A stretch of DNA of 34,517 bases from Flavobacterium sp. UGB4466 (GCF_903469665.1 NZ_CAGKLC010000049.1:1-34517); one strand, 5' to 3'; positions 7,926 to 15,575 are shown, counted from the first letter of the stretch. The notes: generated by a model not told the origin, from the sequence alone. Translations and numbers: made by a program.

Positions 7926-8891
7926 ATGAATACATATGATTTGATTATTGTAGGGGGCGGACCAATTGGTCTGGCTTGTGCAATTGAAGCCCAAAAGAAA
8001 GGTTTGCGTTATTTGATAATTGAAAAAGGAGCTATAGTCAATAGTATATTCAACTATCCTTTGTATATGACTTTTTTCTCCACTGCGGAAAGACTTGAAA
8101 TAGGAAACATACCGTTCAGTTGTCTTGCCCCAAAACCTGGTCGTCAGGAAGCATTGGAGTATTATCGTAATATTCATCGGTATTTTAATTTTTCCATTCA
8201 TTTATTTGAAAGAGTACTTCAGGTAGAAAAACTCTTAAATACTACTTTTAAAATTACAACCGATAAAGCACTTTATGAAGCCGCCAATGTGATAATTGCA
8301 ACCGGTTTTTATGATATTCCGATTGAAATGGAAGTGAAAGGAGAAGAATTGCCTAAAGTCCGTCATTATTATAAGGAAGCCCATGAATATGCTTTCAGGA
8401 ATGTTTTGGTGGTAGGAGCAAACAATTCTTCAGTAGATGCGGCTTTGGAATGTTGGAGAAAAGGAGCCAATGTAACCATGGTCATTCGGAAAAAGGAAAT
8501 CAACAGTCGGGTAAAATATTGGGCAAAACCCGATATTGAAAACCGAATTGCGGAAGGCAGCATTAAAGCTTATTTCGAATCAAATATTACTGAAATCAGG
8601 GGGACTGAAGTAGAAATAGAAACTCCTATGGGGAAAATTACTATTGAAAATGATTTTGTACTGGCCCTAACCGGATACAAACCTGATTTGGCTTTTCTGG
8701 AAAATATGGGAATACAATTATCAGAAGATGAATTAAAAACCCCTACATACAACCCCGAAACTATGGAAACCAATGTGGAAGGTTTATTCTTAGCGGGTGT
8801 AATTTGCGGAGGAATGCATACGCACAAATGGTTTATCGAAAATTCTCGTGTGCATGCGAACATGATTGTAGATTATATTACTTCGAAATAA
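7926..8891 (+). CDS. ypdA: YpdA-type putative bacillithiol disulfide reductase
   Basis: 321 aa FAD/NAD(P)-dependent flavoprotein, by family predicted to reduce oxidised bacillithiol. The FAD Rossmann motif GGGPIG is at 10-15 and the NAD(P) motif GANNSS at 164-169. ATGFYD and the C-terminal AGVICGGMHTHKWFIEN are YpdA-like. The start is ATG 7926, not six codons earlier, because that would overlap the CYTH gene. Residue 14 is Ile; in Staphylococcus aureus YpdA this position is the catalytic Cys14, so the mechanism may differ or work without that Cys. The last 40 codons are duplicated just downstream as a broken copy. Confidence 0.88.
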   Translation: MNTYDLIIVGGGPIGLACAIEAQKKGLRYLIIEKGAIVNSIFNYPLYMTFFSTAERLEIGNIPFSCLAPKPGRQEALEYYRNIHRYFNFSIHLFERVLQVEKLLNTTFKITTDKALYEAANVIIATGFYDIPIEMEVKGEELPKVRHYYKEAHEYAFRNVLVVGANNSSVDAALECWRKGANVTMVIRKKEINSRVKYWAKPDIENRIAEGSIKAYFESNITEIRGTEVEIETPMGKITIENDFVLALTGYKPDLAFLENMGIQLSEDELKTPTYNPETMETNVEGLFLAGVICGGMHTHKWFIENSRVHANMIVDYITSK

Positions 8892-8896
8892 GTTTA

Positions 8897-8965
8897 TAGC
8901 CACGAATTCACGAATTAAAACTTCGCAAAGTTTATAAAAAATTAAAATTCGTGAATTCGTGGCTA
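8897..8965. repeat. Long perfect hairpin in unit A (dispersed-repeat type)
   Basis: A 20-base arm at 8897-8916 (TAGCCACGAATTCACGAATT) has its exact reverse complement at 8946-8965, with a 29-base loop. It sits between the ypdA stop and the selO-tail remnant and could end transcription from both sides. From memory, CCACGAATTCACGAATT is frequent between genes of flavobacteria, so it may be a dispersed palindromic element. A genome-wide count would settle that. Confidence 0.8.
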
Positions 8966-8970
8966 AAAAA

Positions 8971-9044
8971 TTAAGAACTGCAAGAAAGCATAGAACACCC
9001 AACTTTTGAACGGGCCCAATCCGGGCGTTTGGCAAACCATTTTT
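8971..9044 (-). pseudogene. selO: selO 3'-end remnant (23 codons plus stop)
   Basis: The minus strand encodes a tail identical in protein sequence to the last 23 residues of SelO (KWFAKRPDWARSKVGC, then SMLSCSS), ending in TAA. It has no start and is cut off at the duplication junction (9044/9045). All differences from the intact selo tail, including TAA versus TAG, fall at codon third positions. Confidence 0.85.
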
Positions 9045-9164
9045 ATGTGAAAGATTTATTCTTAGCAGGGGGTAACTTTTGGAGGCATGCATACGCACAA
9101 ATGGTTTATCGAAAATTCTCGTGTGCATGCAAGCATGATTGTGGATTGTATTATTTCGAAATAA
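9045..9164 (+). pseudogene. ypdA: ypdA 3'-end remnant (frameshifted)
   Basis: This stretch matches the last 39 codons of ypdA (8773-8891) including the TAA stop at 9162-9164. A run of five G near 9067 has one base too many and shifts the frame. After correcting it, the peptide differs from the intact YpdA tail at five residues (I/T, C/F, N/S, Y/C, T/I). It has no start and begins exactly at the duplication junction. Confidence 0.85.
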
Positions 9165-9169
9165 GTTTA

Positions 9170-9289
9170 TAGCCACGAATTCACGAATTAAAACTTCATT
9201 AAGTTTAACCTGTTGCTTAAAATTAAATTTTATGCAATTTCACCCAACGGATTAAGTTTATAAAACTAAAATTCGTGAATTCGTGGCTA
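9170..9289. repeat. Long hairpin in unit B, with a 53-base insertion bounded by direct repeats
   Basis: The same 20-base arms as in unit A occur at 9170-9189 and 9270-9289, but the loop is 80 bases. The extra sequence starts and ends with the direct repeat ATTAAGTTTA (9198-9207 and 9251-9260), a 53-base period. Slippage between these direct repeats would convert the long form to the short form seen in unit A. The hairpin is followed by the selO stop and may end its transcript. Confidence 0.75.
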
Positions 9290-9295
9290 AAGAAA

Positions 9296-10864
9296 CTAAG
9301 AACTACAGGAAAGCATTGAACACCCAACTTTTGAACGGGCCCAATCCGGGCGTTTGGCAAACCATTTTTGAAATTCCGGTTGTTCGTCATACGGTTTTTG
9401 CAGAAGTTGATACAGTTCATCAATTAAGGAATAATCTTCCTGATCTGCGGCATCAATGGCCAGTTGGGACATATAATTTCGAAGTACGTACTTTGGATTT
9501 ATAGCATTCATTTTTTCAGAACGGTCTTTATCAGAAAGCGTTTCCGTATGAAGTCTTTCGAGATAAAGAGTAAACCATTTTTGCCATGATTCTAAAATTG
9601 TATCTGAGATTTGTTCCGGAATATAAAACGAATCCTGAATTCTTTCGATTGCTTTTTCAGGAGAATCGGATTTTTGTACACTGCTTAAATTTCGGAAAAA
9701 GATCGTCATGTCTGTTTCAGAGAGTTGTAAAACGGTTTCCAAACCGTCAACTAACGCATTATCAGTTTCGGTTGAAATAAGCAAGCCTAATTTGCTTAAA
9801 AACATATTCTTATAATCAGATTCAAAATCAATCATAAAAGACTCCAGAATTTTTTCTAGAGGTTCTGCTTCATTGATTAAAGGGAAAATGGCATTGGCCA
9901 ATTGGTACAAATTCCATTGCGCAATCTGCGGTTGATTTCCAAAACGATATCTTCGGTATTGGCTGTCGGTGGTGTTTGGAGTCCAGTTTGGGTCGTAATT
10001 TTCCAGCCAGCCATAAGGACCATAATCAATCGTAATTCCGTGAATTGACATGTTGTCGGTATTCATTACTCCGTGTACAAAACCCACACGCTGCCAATGC
10101 AGAATCATTTCGCGGGTTTTATCAGCTACTGTTTTAAAAAATTGTAGGTATTGCTCTTTAGGCTCTCCTTTTATTTCCGGGAAGTAGTATTTAATGTTGT
10201 ACGTTACAAACTGTTTTAAATTTTGAAGCTCATTTCGGGCGGTCAGCATCTCAAAACTTCCAAAACGAATAAAGGAAGGAGCGACGCGACAAACAATTGC
10301 ACCTTTTTCATAAGCGGCATTTCCATTGTATAACATATCACGTAAAACTTGATCTCCGGACAGCATAAGGGATAACGATCGGGTAGTGGGAACTCCTAAA
10401 TGATGCATGGCTTCGGCACATAAATACTCTCTTACAGACGAACGCAAAACAGCCAGGCCGTCAGCAGTTCGGGAGTACGGAGTTCTTCCGGCACCTTTTA
10501 ATTGAAGCATAAAAGATTCATCATTATGTGTCACTTCAGTTAAATTAATGGCACGGCCGTCACCCAATTGTCCTGCCCAGTTTCCAAACTGATGTCCGGC
10601 ATAGCACATAGCAAACGGACGAGTTTCAGGCAATACTTCTTTCCCTGAAAAAACATTCAAAAAGGATTCGGACTTAATTTCATCAAGCGAAATTCCAACC
10701 GATTCTGCTACTTCCTGTGAAGTATGAATGAGTTTAGGATTGGATGGTTTTGTTGGATTTACATACGAGAAAAGCGCATTAGAAACTTGACGAACTTCGT
10801 TGGTTTCATTTGGATCTGCAGGCAATTCAGCAGTAAATCGGTTGTTTATTTTTAAATTTTTCAT
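9296..10864 (-). CDS. selO: Protein adenylyltransferase SelO (YdiU/UPF0061)
   Basis: 522 aa pseudokinase-fold enzyme. Family members transfer AMP from ATP to Ser/Thr/Tyr of target proteins and are linked to redox stress. Visible motifs are HQFGNWAGQLGDGRA (91-105), Lys123 in QLKGAGRTPYSR, HGVMNTDN (264-271) and the metal-binding DYGPYG (280-285). The C-terminal GCSMLSCSS keeps the Cys where eukaryotic SelO has selenocysteine. Length is close to the family norm. msrA lies 81 bases upstream on the same strand, so a transcript msrA-selO is possible. The last 23 codons also exist as a remnant at 8971-9044. Confidence 0.93.
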   Translation of the reverse strand: MKNLKINNRFTAELPADPNETNEVRQVSNALFSYVNPTKPSNPKLIHTSQEVAESVGISLDEIKSESFLNVFSGKEVLPETRPFAMCYAGHQFGNWAGQLGDGRAINLTEVTHNDESFMLQLKGAGRTPYSRTADGLAVLRSSVREYLCAEAMHHLGVPTTRSLSLMLSGDQVLRDMLYNGNAAYEKGAIVCRVAPSFIRFGSFEMLTARNELQNLKQFVTYNIKYYFPEIKGEPKEQYLQFFKTVADKTREMILHWQRVGFVHGVMNTDNMSIHGITIDYGPYGWLENYDPNWTPNTTDSQYRRYRFGNQPQIAQWNLYQLANAIFPLINEAEPLEKILESFMIDFESDYKNMFLSKLGLLISTETDNALVDGLETVLQLSETDMTIFFRNLSSVQKSDSPEKAIERIQDSFYIPEQISDTILESWQKWFTLYLERLHTETLSDKDRSEKMNAINPKYVLRNYMSQLAIDAADQEDYSLIDELYQLLQKPYDEQPEFQKWFAKRPDWARSKVGCSMLSCSS

Positions 10865-10945
10865 TAGAATAATCTTTCTCTGACTCCAAATTAGAACGAG
10901 TTCTGTTGGTAGTGTGTTATTTTAAGATGTGGTAAAAATGCTTGT

Positions 10946-11479
10946 TTACTCCCTTAATTTGTCGGCGTACATTTTTTTTAATTTATGAACTTTAGGATCA
11001 ATTACGATCTGGCAGTAACGTGCTTCCTGATTGTTGTTGTAATAATTTTGATGGTCTGTTTCAGCTTCGTAAAAAACTTCTAAAGGAACGAGCTGTGTTA
11101 CAATCGGGTCTTCATAAAAGGCTTTTACTTCTTCCAAAACTTTTTCGGTAATCACTTTCTGTTCTTCGTTATGATATAAAACAATCGAGCGGTATTGTGT
11201 TCCGCTGTCCGCACCCTGACGGTTCAGGGTGGTAGGATCATGACTAGTCATAAATATGAAGATCAGGTCATGGTATGAAATTATGTCAGGATTAAAAGCA
11301 ACTTGTATGACTTCTGCATGACCGGTTCTTCCGGTACATACTTCACGGTAGGGCGGGTTTTTAATAAAACCTCCCGAAAATCCTGATTTTAAGGATTCGA
11401 CTCCTTTTAAACGCTGAATTACAGCTTCAATGCACCAAAAACATCCTCCACCAAAAGTGGCAACTGATAAATTCTCCAT
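10946..11479 (-). CDS. msrA: Peptide methionine-S-sulfoxide reductase MsrA
   Basis: Repairs the S-epimer of methionine sulfoxide in proteins and free Met. The 177 aa protein has the catalytic GCFWC motif at 12-16 (nucleophile Cys13), GRTGHAEV in the middle and GTQYRS for substrate binding. There is no signal peptide, so it is cytoplasmic. No second Cys near the C-terminus apart from the one in EARYCQIV, which could be the resolving Cys. There is no fused MsrB domain. It is transcribed toward selO. Confidence 0.95.
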   Translation of the reverse strand: MENLSVATFGGGCFWCIEAVIQRLKGVESLKSGFSGGFIKNPPYREVCTGRTGHAEVIQVAFNPDIISYHDLIFIFMTSHDPTTLNRQGADSGTQYRSIVLYHNEEQKVITEKVLEEVKAFYEDPIVTQLVPLEVFYEAETDHQNYYNNNQEARYCQIVIDPKVHKLKKMYADKLRE

Positions 11480-11630
11480 AAATAGTATTGTTCAAGATTT
11501 AATGCCCTATTAATCCGATAGAATATTGTGATAAATTATAAGTAAAAAGACAGTTAAAATAAAGATATTAAATAGTTTTTTGGTGTTTGAACTTTATAAT
11601 TGATAAATTCGCAATTGTATAAAAAAGCAA

Positions 11631-11638
11631 TATATTTG
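11631..11638 (+). promoter_or_regulatory. Probable -7 promoter element for the aminotransferase gene
   Basis: TATATTTG matches the Bacteroidota TAnnTTTG element and lies 21 bases before the ATG at 11660. A TTG at 11615-11617 is only 13 bases upstream, shorter than the usual 17-23, so the -33 element is unclear. The position argues against the upstream TTG start at 11600. Confidence 0.45.
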
Positions 11639-11659
11639 CAATTAAATTCAGGCACACTA

Positions 11660-13147
11660 ATGAACAGCAAAAATAGTACCATCACTTTAGAAACCTATTT
11701 TCAGGATTTTAGAAAGAATATTATAGGAATTAACCAGGAGTTTTCTTCTCCGTTTGGTAAAAAGCAGATTATTTATACCGATTGGACTGCCAGCGGAAGG
11801 TTATATCGACCTATTGAAGAGAAAATTCTTAACGAATTTGGGCCTTTTGTAGCCAATACACATACGGAAACTACTGTGTCAGGTACTGCCATGACAAAAG
11901 CTTATCATCATGCCAGATCGATCATCAAGCGTCATACCAATGCGAGCAATGATGATGTTTTGATCACAGATGGAACCGGAATGACGGGTGTTGTCAATAA
12001 ATTTCAGCGAATTCTGGGTTTAAAAATTCCGGAGAACCTGAAAGATTGCACTGTTGTTCCAGCTGAAAAGCGCCCTGTTGTTTTTATTTCTCATATGGAA
12101 CACCATTCCAATCAGACCTCCTGGCTGGAAACCATTGCAGATGTTGAAATTATTCCATCTTGTGAAAAAGGACTTTTTTGTCTGGATAATTTAGAGCAAC
12201 TGCTGGAGAAATACAGTGAAAGAACTATTAAAATTGCTTCTATTACCTCCTGTTCGAATGTTACAGGTTTAAAAACACCGTTTCACGAAGCTGCAAAATT
12301 GATGCACAAGCACAATGGTGTTTGTTTTGTTGATTTTGCCTGTTCAGGACCTTATGTAGAAATCGATATGCATCCCGAAGACCCGGAAGCATATCTGGAT
12401 GCAATTTTCTTTTCTCCACACAAATTTTTAGGAGGTCCCGGAACTTCAGGGGTTTTAATTTTTAATAAAAAACTATACAACAATATGATTCCCGATTGTC
12501 CAGGAGGAGGTACAGTAAGCTGGACCAATCCATGGGGCGAACATAAATATATCGACAACATTGAGGATCGTGAAGATGGTGGCACTCCGGGTTTTCTTCA
12601 GGTAATTAAAACGGCGCTGGCAATTGAGCTGAAAGAAGAAATGGGAATCGAGAATATTCTGCAACGTGAACATGAGATTGTAGAGTATGTTTTTAATGAA
12701 TTGGATACTGTTTCCAACATTAAAATTCTGGCAGGCCAACATAAGAACCGTTTAGGGGTTGTTTCGTTTTTTATTGAAAATCTTCATTTCAATTTAGGAG
12801 TGAAATTATTGAATGACAGATTTGGAATTCAAACCAGAGGAGGATGCAGTTGTGCGGGAACGTATGGGCATTTTCTATTGCACGTAGATCAGGAAACATC
12901 CAATAAGCTAGTGAGTGAAATTACGATTGGAGATTTAATTAAAAAACCGGGATGGATCAGAATGTCAATTCATCCGACTACTACCGATAAAGAAATTGCT
13001 TTTGTTTGTGAAAGCATTAAAGATTTAGCGAAAAATCATGAGGAGTGGGCTTTGGACTATTCCTATAATAAAGATACAAATGAATTTGTTCACAAGAACG
13101 CCGGTTCGTTTGAAGACGATTTAGTGGCCGGATGGTTCAAATCATAA
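11660..13147 (+). CDS. Class V aminotransferase-fold PLP enzyme, cysteine-desulfurase-like
   Basis: 495 aa, clearly longer than SufS/CsdA (about 400 aa). The PLP lysine is Lys255 in SPHKFLGG; Asp225 (FVDFACSG) and the HMEHHSN block (145-151) fit the class V cofactor site. GGCSCAG (394-400) provides Cys396 and Cys398, close to where desulfurases have the catalytic Cys loop. Sulfur transfer from cysteine is therefore plausible but not proven; the family also contains isopenicillin-N-epimerase-like and other lyases. ATG 11660 was chosen because a promoter -7 element overlaps the upstream extension, which begins with TTG. No suf genes are nearby. The gene ends at a shared terminator. Confidence 0.78.
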   Translation: MNSKNSTITLETYFQDFRKNIIGINQEFSSPFGKKQIIYTDWTASGRLYRPIEEKILNEFGPFVANTHTETTVSGTAMTKAYHHARSIIKRHTNASNDDVLITDGTGMTGVVNKFQRILGLKIPENLKDCTVVPAEKRPVVFISHMEHHSNQTSWLETIADVEIIPSCEKGLFCLDNLEQLLEKYSERTIKIASITSCSNVTGLKTPFHEAAKLMHKHNGVCFVDFACSGPYVEIDMHPEDPEAYLDAIFFSPHKFLGGPGTSGVLIFNKKLYNNMIPDCPGGGTVSWTNPWGEHKYIDNIEDREDGGTPGFLQVIKTALAIELKEEMGIENILQREHEIVEYVFNELDTVSNIKILAGQHKNRLGVVSFFIENLHFNLGVKLLNDRFGIQTRGGCSCAGTYGHFLLHVDQETSNKLVSEITIGDLIKKPGWIRMSIHPTTTDKEIAFVCESIKDLAKNHEEWALDYSYNKDTNEFVHKNAGSFEDDLVAGWFKS

Positions 13148-13159
13148 AAATACATAAAT

Positions 13160-13184
13160 CAGACAGGTTTTAAGAACCTGTCTG
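13160..13184. terminator. Terminator hairpin between convergent genes, overlapping a stop codon
   Basis: CAGACAGGTT (13160-13169) pairs perfectly with AACCTGTCTG (13175-13184) around a 5-base loop. The stop codon of the minus-strand SnoaL gene (13170-13172) lies in the loop, and its last codons form one arm. T-rich flanks are short. Confidence 0.75.
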
Positions 13185-13649
13185 GTTTGCCTGAAATTTT
13201 TTTAGAGATAAGAGTGCCTGTTCCTGAATTTTGCCTTGAAAAAATCCTGTCCAGCCCATTAAATATCCGGTAAAACCGAAAGCCTGTTTCGACCATTTCC
13301 AAACATCGAAACTGTCTGTATGTTTAATAATCAGACCATCCTGAAAAGTAAATTCAGCGGAAATCCGATTGATTACCGTTCTGTTGGTTTTGCTAAAATT
13401 ATAAGTTGCAATCCATTTTGCACTGCCCGAAGAATCATCGGTTTTAATATCTGAAAATTCGATTTTAATGTTGCCTTTACTTTTCGAAATCAACATTTCC
13501 CACATTTTAGAAACCTGCTCTTCTTTTAGTAAACCAAAGGCAGGATCGATAAAATGAATTTTTGGATGGTAACATTCGCTCATTGTTTTAGCATCGGCAT
13601 TGGCAAAAGCAGTATAGAATTTTGTAATTAAAACTTCATTTGAATTCAT
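13170..13649 (-). CDS. SnoaL-like / NTF2-fold protein
   Basis: 159 aa, cytoplasmic, with the cone-shaped NTF2-like fold implied by the pattern: EVLITKFYTAFANADAKTMSECYHP at the N-terminus, the IHFIDPAFG strand, then a central W-containing segment SAKWIATYNF and DGLIIKHTDSFDVWKWSKQAF. This is the usual layout of SnoaL-like nuclear transport factor 2 family proteins. Such proteins act as small-molecule isomerases, hydrolases or ligand binders; the substrate here cannot be read. The last residues (QTGS) are encoded inside the terminator hairpin. Monocistronic. Confidence 0.8.
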   Translation of the reverse strand: MNSNEVLITKFYTAFANADAKTMSECYHPKIHFIDPAFGLLKEEQVSKMWEMLISKSKGNIKIEFSDIKTDDSSGSAKWIATYNFSKTNRTVINRISAEFTFQDGLIIKHTDSFDVWKWSKQAFGFTGYLMGWTGFFQGKIQEQALLSLKKFQANQTGS

Positions 13650-13875
13650 GAAAGTGGTATTTAGATTATAAATATAAGAAATTATTATACTAATATAAAC
13701 CTGTTGAGTTTAATTAGTAAAAAAATGTTCTCATAATTTCAGGCCTAAAAAGAGTGTAAAAAAAAGGAAAGTATTTCTTTGTATGGAAGAATATGTGCTT
13801 TTAGGTGAAATGAAATGTCTTTTTTATGGATGTAGAAGTGATATTTCCCTGTGTTAAAACAGTTAGCATGAAAAC

Positions 13876-14403
13876 TTATAAAATGCTGATTGCGGCTGCA
13901 GTGTCAAAAGTTTTTTTAGATTTATCGAATGCTGTCGAAAAGTACGCCATTCTGTTTAAAGCGGTAAAGTAACCGGTCTGATCACCAAAAGCGGCCGTAT
14001 TGTTCCCTTTAATGATAAATCGGATGGCTTTAATATCTGTTTTTTTTAGTTTTACCATTTCAGCAGGGGTGAAATAGTAATAAGCGGTAGTTTTTCCGTC
14101 AAGAGTTTCTTTGATGTTTTTGTCCACACAAGCAATTACATCTCCGTTAACAAGGTCAACGTATACGCCTCCTGAGATTTGAGTTTTATCATTAGAAATT
14201 CCTATTGATAGTTTTAAGACCCCTCCTTTATCTGTTTTTGCAATCTGAACTTCTGTTTCGCCCGTAAACACATATCTTTCACAGATAAAAGTATAACTGG
14301 TTGTTGCCGGAAATGGTTTAGAGCCTTTTACACTTATGGTTTGCTGTGCATTTACGAAACTGGAGATTAACAATACGATTAAAAGAGGCAGTTTTAAATT
14401 CAT
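13876..14403 (-). CDS. Secreted protein of unknown function
   Basis: 175 aa with a clear signal peptide (LKLPLLIVLLISSFVNA, cut before QQTIS). The mature part is rich in beta-strand patterns and contains a YYYFTPAEMVKLKKTDIKAIRFII stretch plus two Cys (FICERY and VIACVD). It matches no family I recognise. It is the last gene of a four-gene minus-strand operon; the start is 11 bases after the stop of the lipoprotein gene. Its location is probably periplasm or outside the cell. Confidence 0.65.
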   Translation of the reverse strand: MNLKLPLLIVLLISSFVNAQQTISVKGSKPFPATTSYTFICERYVFTGETEVQIAKTDKGGVLKLSIGISNDKTQISGGVYVDLVNGDVIACVDKNIKETLDGKTTAYYYFTPAEMVKLKKTDIKAIRFIIKGNNTAAFGDQTGYFTALNRMAYFSTAFDKSKKTFDTAAAISIL

Positions 14404-14414
14404 AGGTTTTTACT

Positions 14415-14891
14415 TTATTGTTCTGTTATTTTGGAGTCAAATTTTTCGTCCCAATCCATTGATTTTATAGCTGAGATCAGATTATCTTCGTTTACAAAAA
14501 TGCGCAATTCTTTATTGGCTACTTTTTTGGTGTACAGGGCATGATAGCGATAAATAACCTCTTGCCTGGTTCTGTAAACACCGTCCAGTTTTAAATCGAT
14601 GAAACTTCCATAGTATTGTCTGAACCTTTGACAGGTTTTGGTCAGACGTTCTTCGGTTGTATTCTCCATTACCGATTTAGTGACTTCAGTCTCTTTAAAA
14701 GGTTTGAATTTTGAAGAATTGCAGGTTTCCAGTACTCTTTTTCCTAATTCATACGTTTTTTTCTGCTGATTGGAATTTATTTCGGCAGCATTGACTTTTT
14801 TGATCTTTAAATCTTCAGTATCTCTGTGGATGGTTTTCGATTTACATCCCATCAACAACAACAAACATATAATCAATCCTGCTTTCTTCAT
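14415..14891 (-). CDS. Small lipoprotein of unknown function
   Basis: 158 aa. The N-terminus MKKAGLIICLLLLMGC is a lipoprotein signal with Cys16 as the acylated residue, followed by KSK, which fits Bacteroidota periplasm-facing lipoproteins. The mature part is Lys-rich and helical, with two Cys (LETCNSS and KTCQRF). It ends with a segment that resembles a small nutrient-binding or NTF2-like domain (YRYHALYTKK, LRIFVNED), but I cannot name it. It is 6 bases from the M23-like gene upstream and 11 from the secreted protein gene downstream, so it sits inside the operon. Confidence 0.68.
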   Translation of the reverse strand: MKKAGLIICLLLLMGCKSKTIHRDTEDLKIKKVNAAEINSNQQKKTYELGKRVLETCNSSKFKPFKETEVTKSVMENTTEERLTKTCQRFRQYYGSFIDLKLDGVYRTRQEVIYRYHALYTKKVANKELRIFVNEDNLISAIKSMDWDEKFDSKITEQ

Positions 14892-14897
14892 AACTAT

Positions 14898-15575
14898 TTA
14901 AGTAATTTTTAATAATAAGTTGGGATCAGGGCAATTTTCAATGTAAAAGTTCAAATCGTTGGTATTACATACTCCCGGATAATCGCCGGAATAGTTTTCG
15001 ATGTTTCGAATAATCTGAAAGTGTACGTGTGGAGGATAGTCCCCGTTAACAGACGAACTTCCCAAGGTTCCAATCTTTTGACCTTTACTAAAAAATGTCC
15101 CAACACTGAGGTTTTCTATACTTTCTAACGATAAATGTCCGTATAAAGTATAAAATTTCTCATTTTCTACCCGATGCTCTAAAATAATGGTCGGACCATA
15201 ATCGCCGAGACCTATATTGTTTTTAAAGCTGTGTACTTTTCCATCGAGCGGTGCCAAAACTGTTGTGTCTGCTTTTGTCCATAAGTCTAATCCTATATGA
15301 ATGTTGCGTTCCGGAATAGAATTATTTTTAAAAATGGTACTGCGTTGATAAAGAGTTCTTCCTTCAATATAACCGCCAAAGGCTACTTCGGCATCATTTT
15401 TTTCTAAGTAGTCTGAAATAAAATCCTCAAATTCCTGGGTACAGGTAGGTTTAAAATCAGCAAGTTCCTGATTGGTTACGGATAAATCTAAAGGGATGTA
15501 TTTTGAAATATCAATGGTGGAATCTATTATTTTGGTGGGAGGTAGGGCTTTTAAAATAGAGGCAAGAGGTTTCAT
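14898..15575 (-). CDS. M23-like metallopeptidase-fold protein without signal peptide
   Basis: 225 aa. The LytM-type zinc site is complete: His93 and Asp97 (IHIGLD), His147 (YGHLS), His183 and His185 (PPHVHFQ). Unlike most M23 peptidases it has no signal peptide or membrane segment. The blocks APLDGKVHSFKNN, DYGPTIILEH, FYTLYGHLS, PGVC and NCPDPNLLL resemble the central M23-like domain of large phosphotransferase/M23/class III aminotransferase fusion proteins, as I remember them. That suggests a cytoplasmic enzyme with another substrate than peptidoglycan. The gene starts 4 bases after the methyltransferase-like gene. Confidence 0.78.
   Translation of the reverse strand: MKPLASILKALPPTKIIDSTIDISKYIPLDLSVTNQELADFKPTCTQEFEDFISDYLEKNDAEVAFGGYIEGRTLYQRSTIFKNNSIPERNIHIGLDLWTKADTTVLAPLDGKVHSFKNNIGLGDYGPTIILEHRVENEKFYTLYGHLSLESIENLSVGTFFSKGQKIGTLGSSSVNGDYPPHVHFQIIRNIENYSGDYPGVCNTNDLNFYIENCPDPNLLLKIT

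Larger units (their letters stand above)
8773..9369. repeat. Exact end-to-end tandem duplication of the ypdA tail, spacer and selO tail
   Basis: Unit A is 8773-9044 (272 bases) and unit B is 9045-9369 (325 bases); they abut with no gap. Each unit holds the 3' end of ypdA, an intergenic hairpin, and the 3' end of selO. The intact ypdA reads into unit A and the intact selO reads into unit B, so the inner tails are remnants. The length difference is one extra G in the B ypdA remnant plus about 52 bases of extra spacer in B. The two copies differ at many positions, so the event is not recent, or two diverged alleles were joined. Confidence 0.92.

Noticed and set aside
8790..9176. 128-codon minus-strand open frame with an internal repeat, across the ypdA tail and its remnant
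   Set aside because: It is antisense to ypdA and the duplicated tail; the repeat in the peptide is only the DNA duplication seen in the wrong frame.
11600..11659. TTG start 20 codons upstream of the class V aminotransferase
   Set aside because: The stretch overlaps the likely -7 element and does not look like part of the enzyme.
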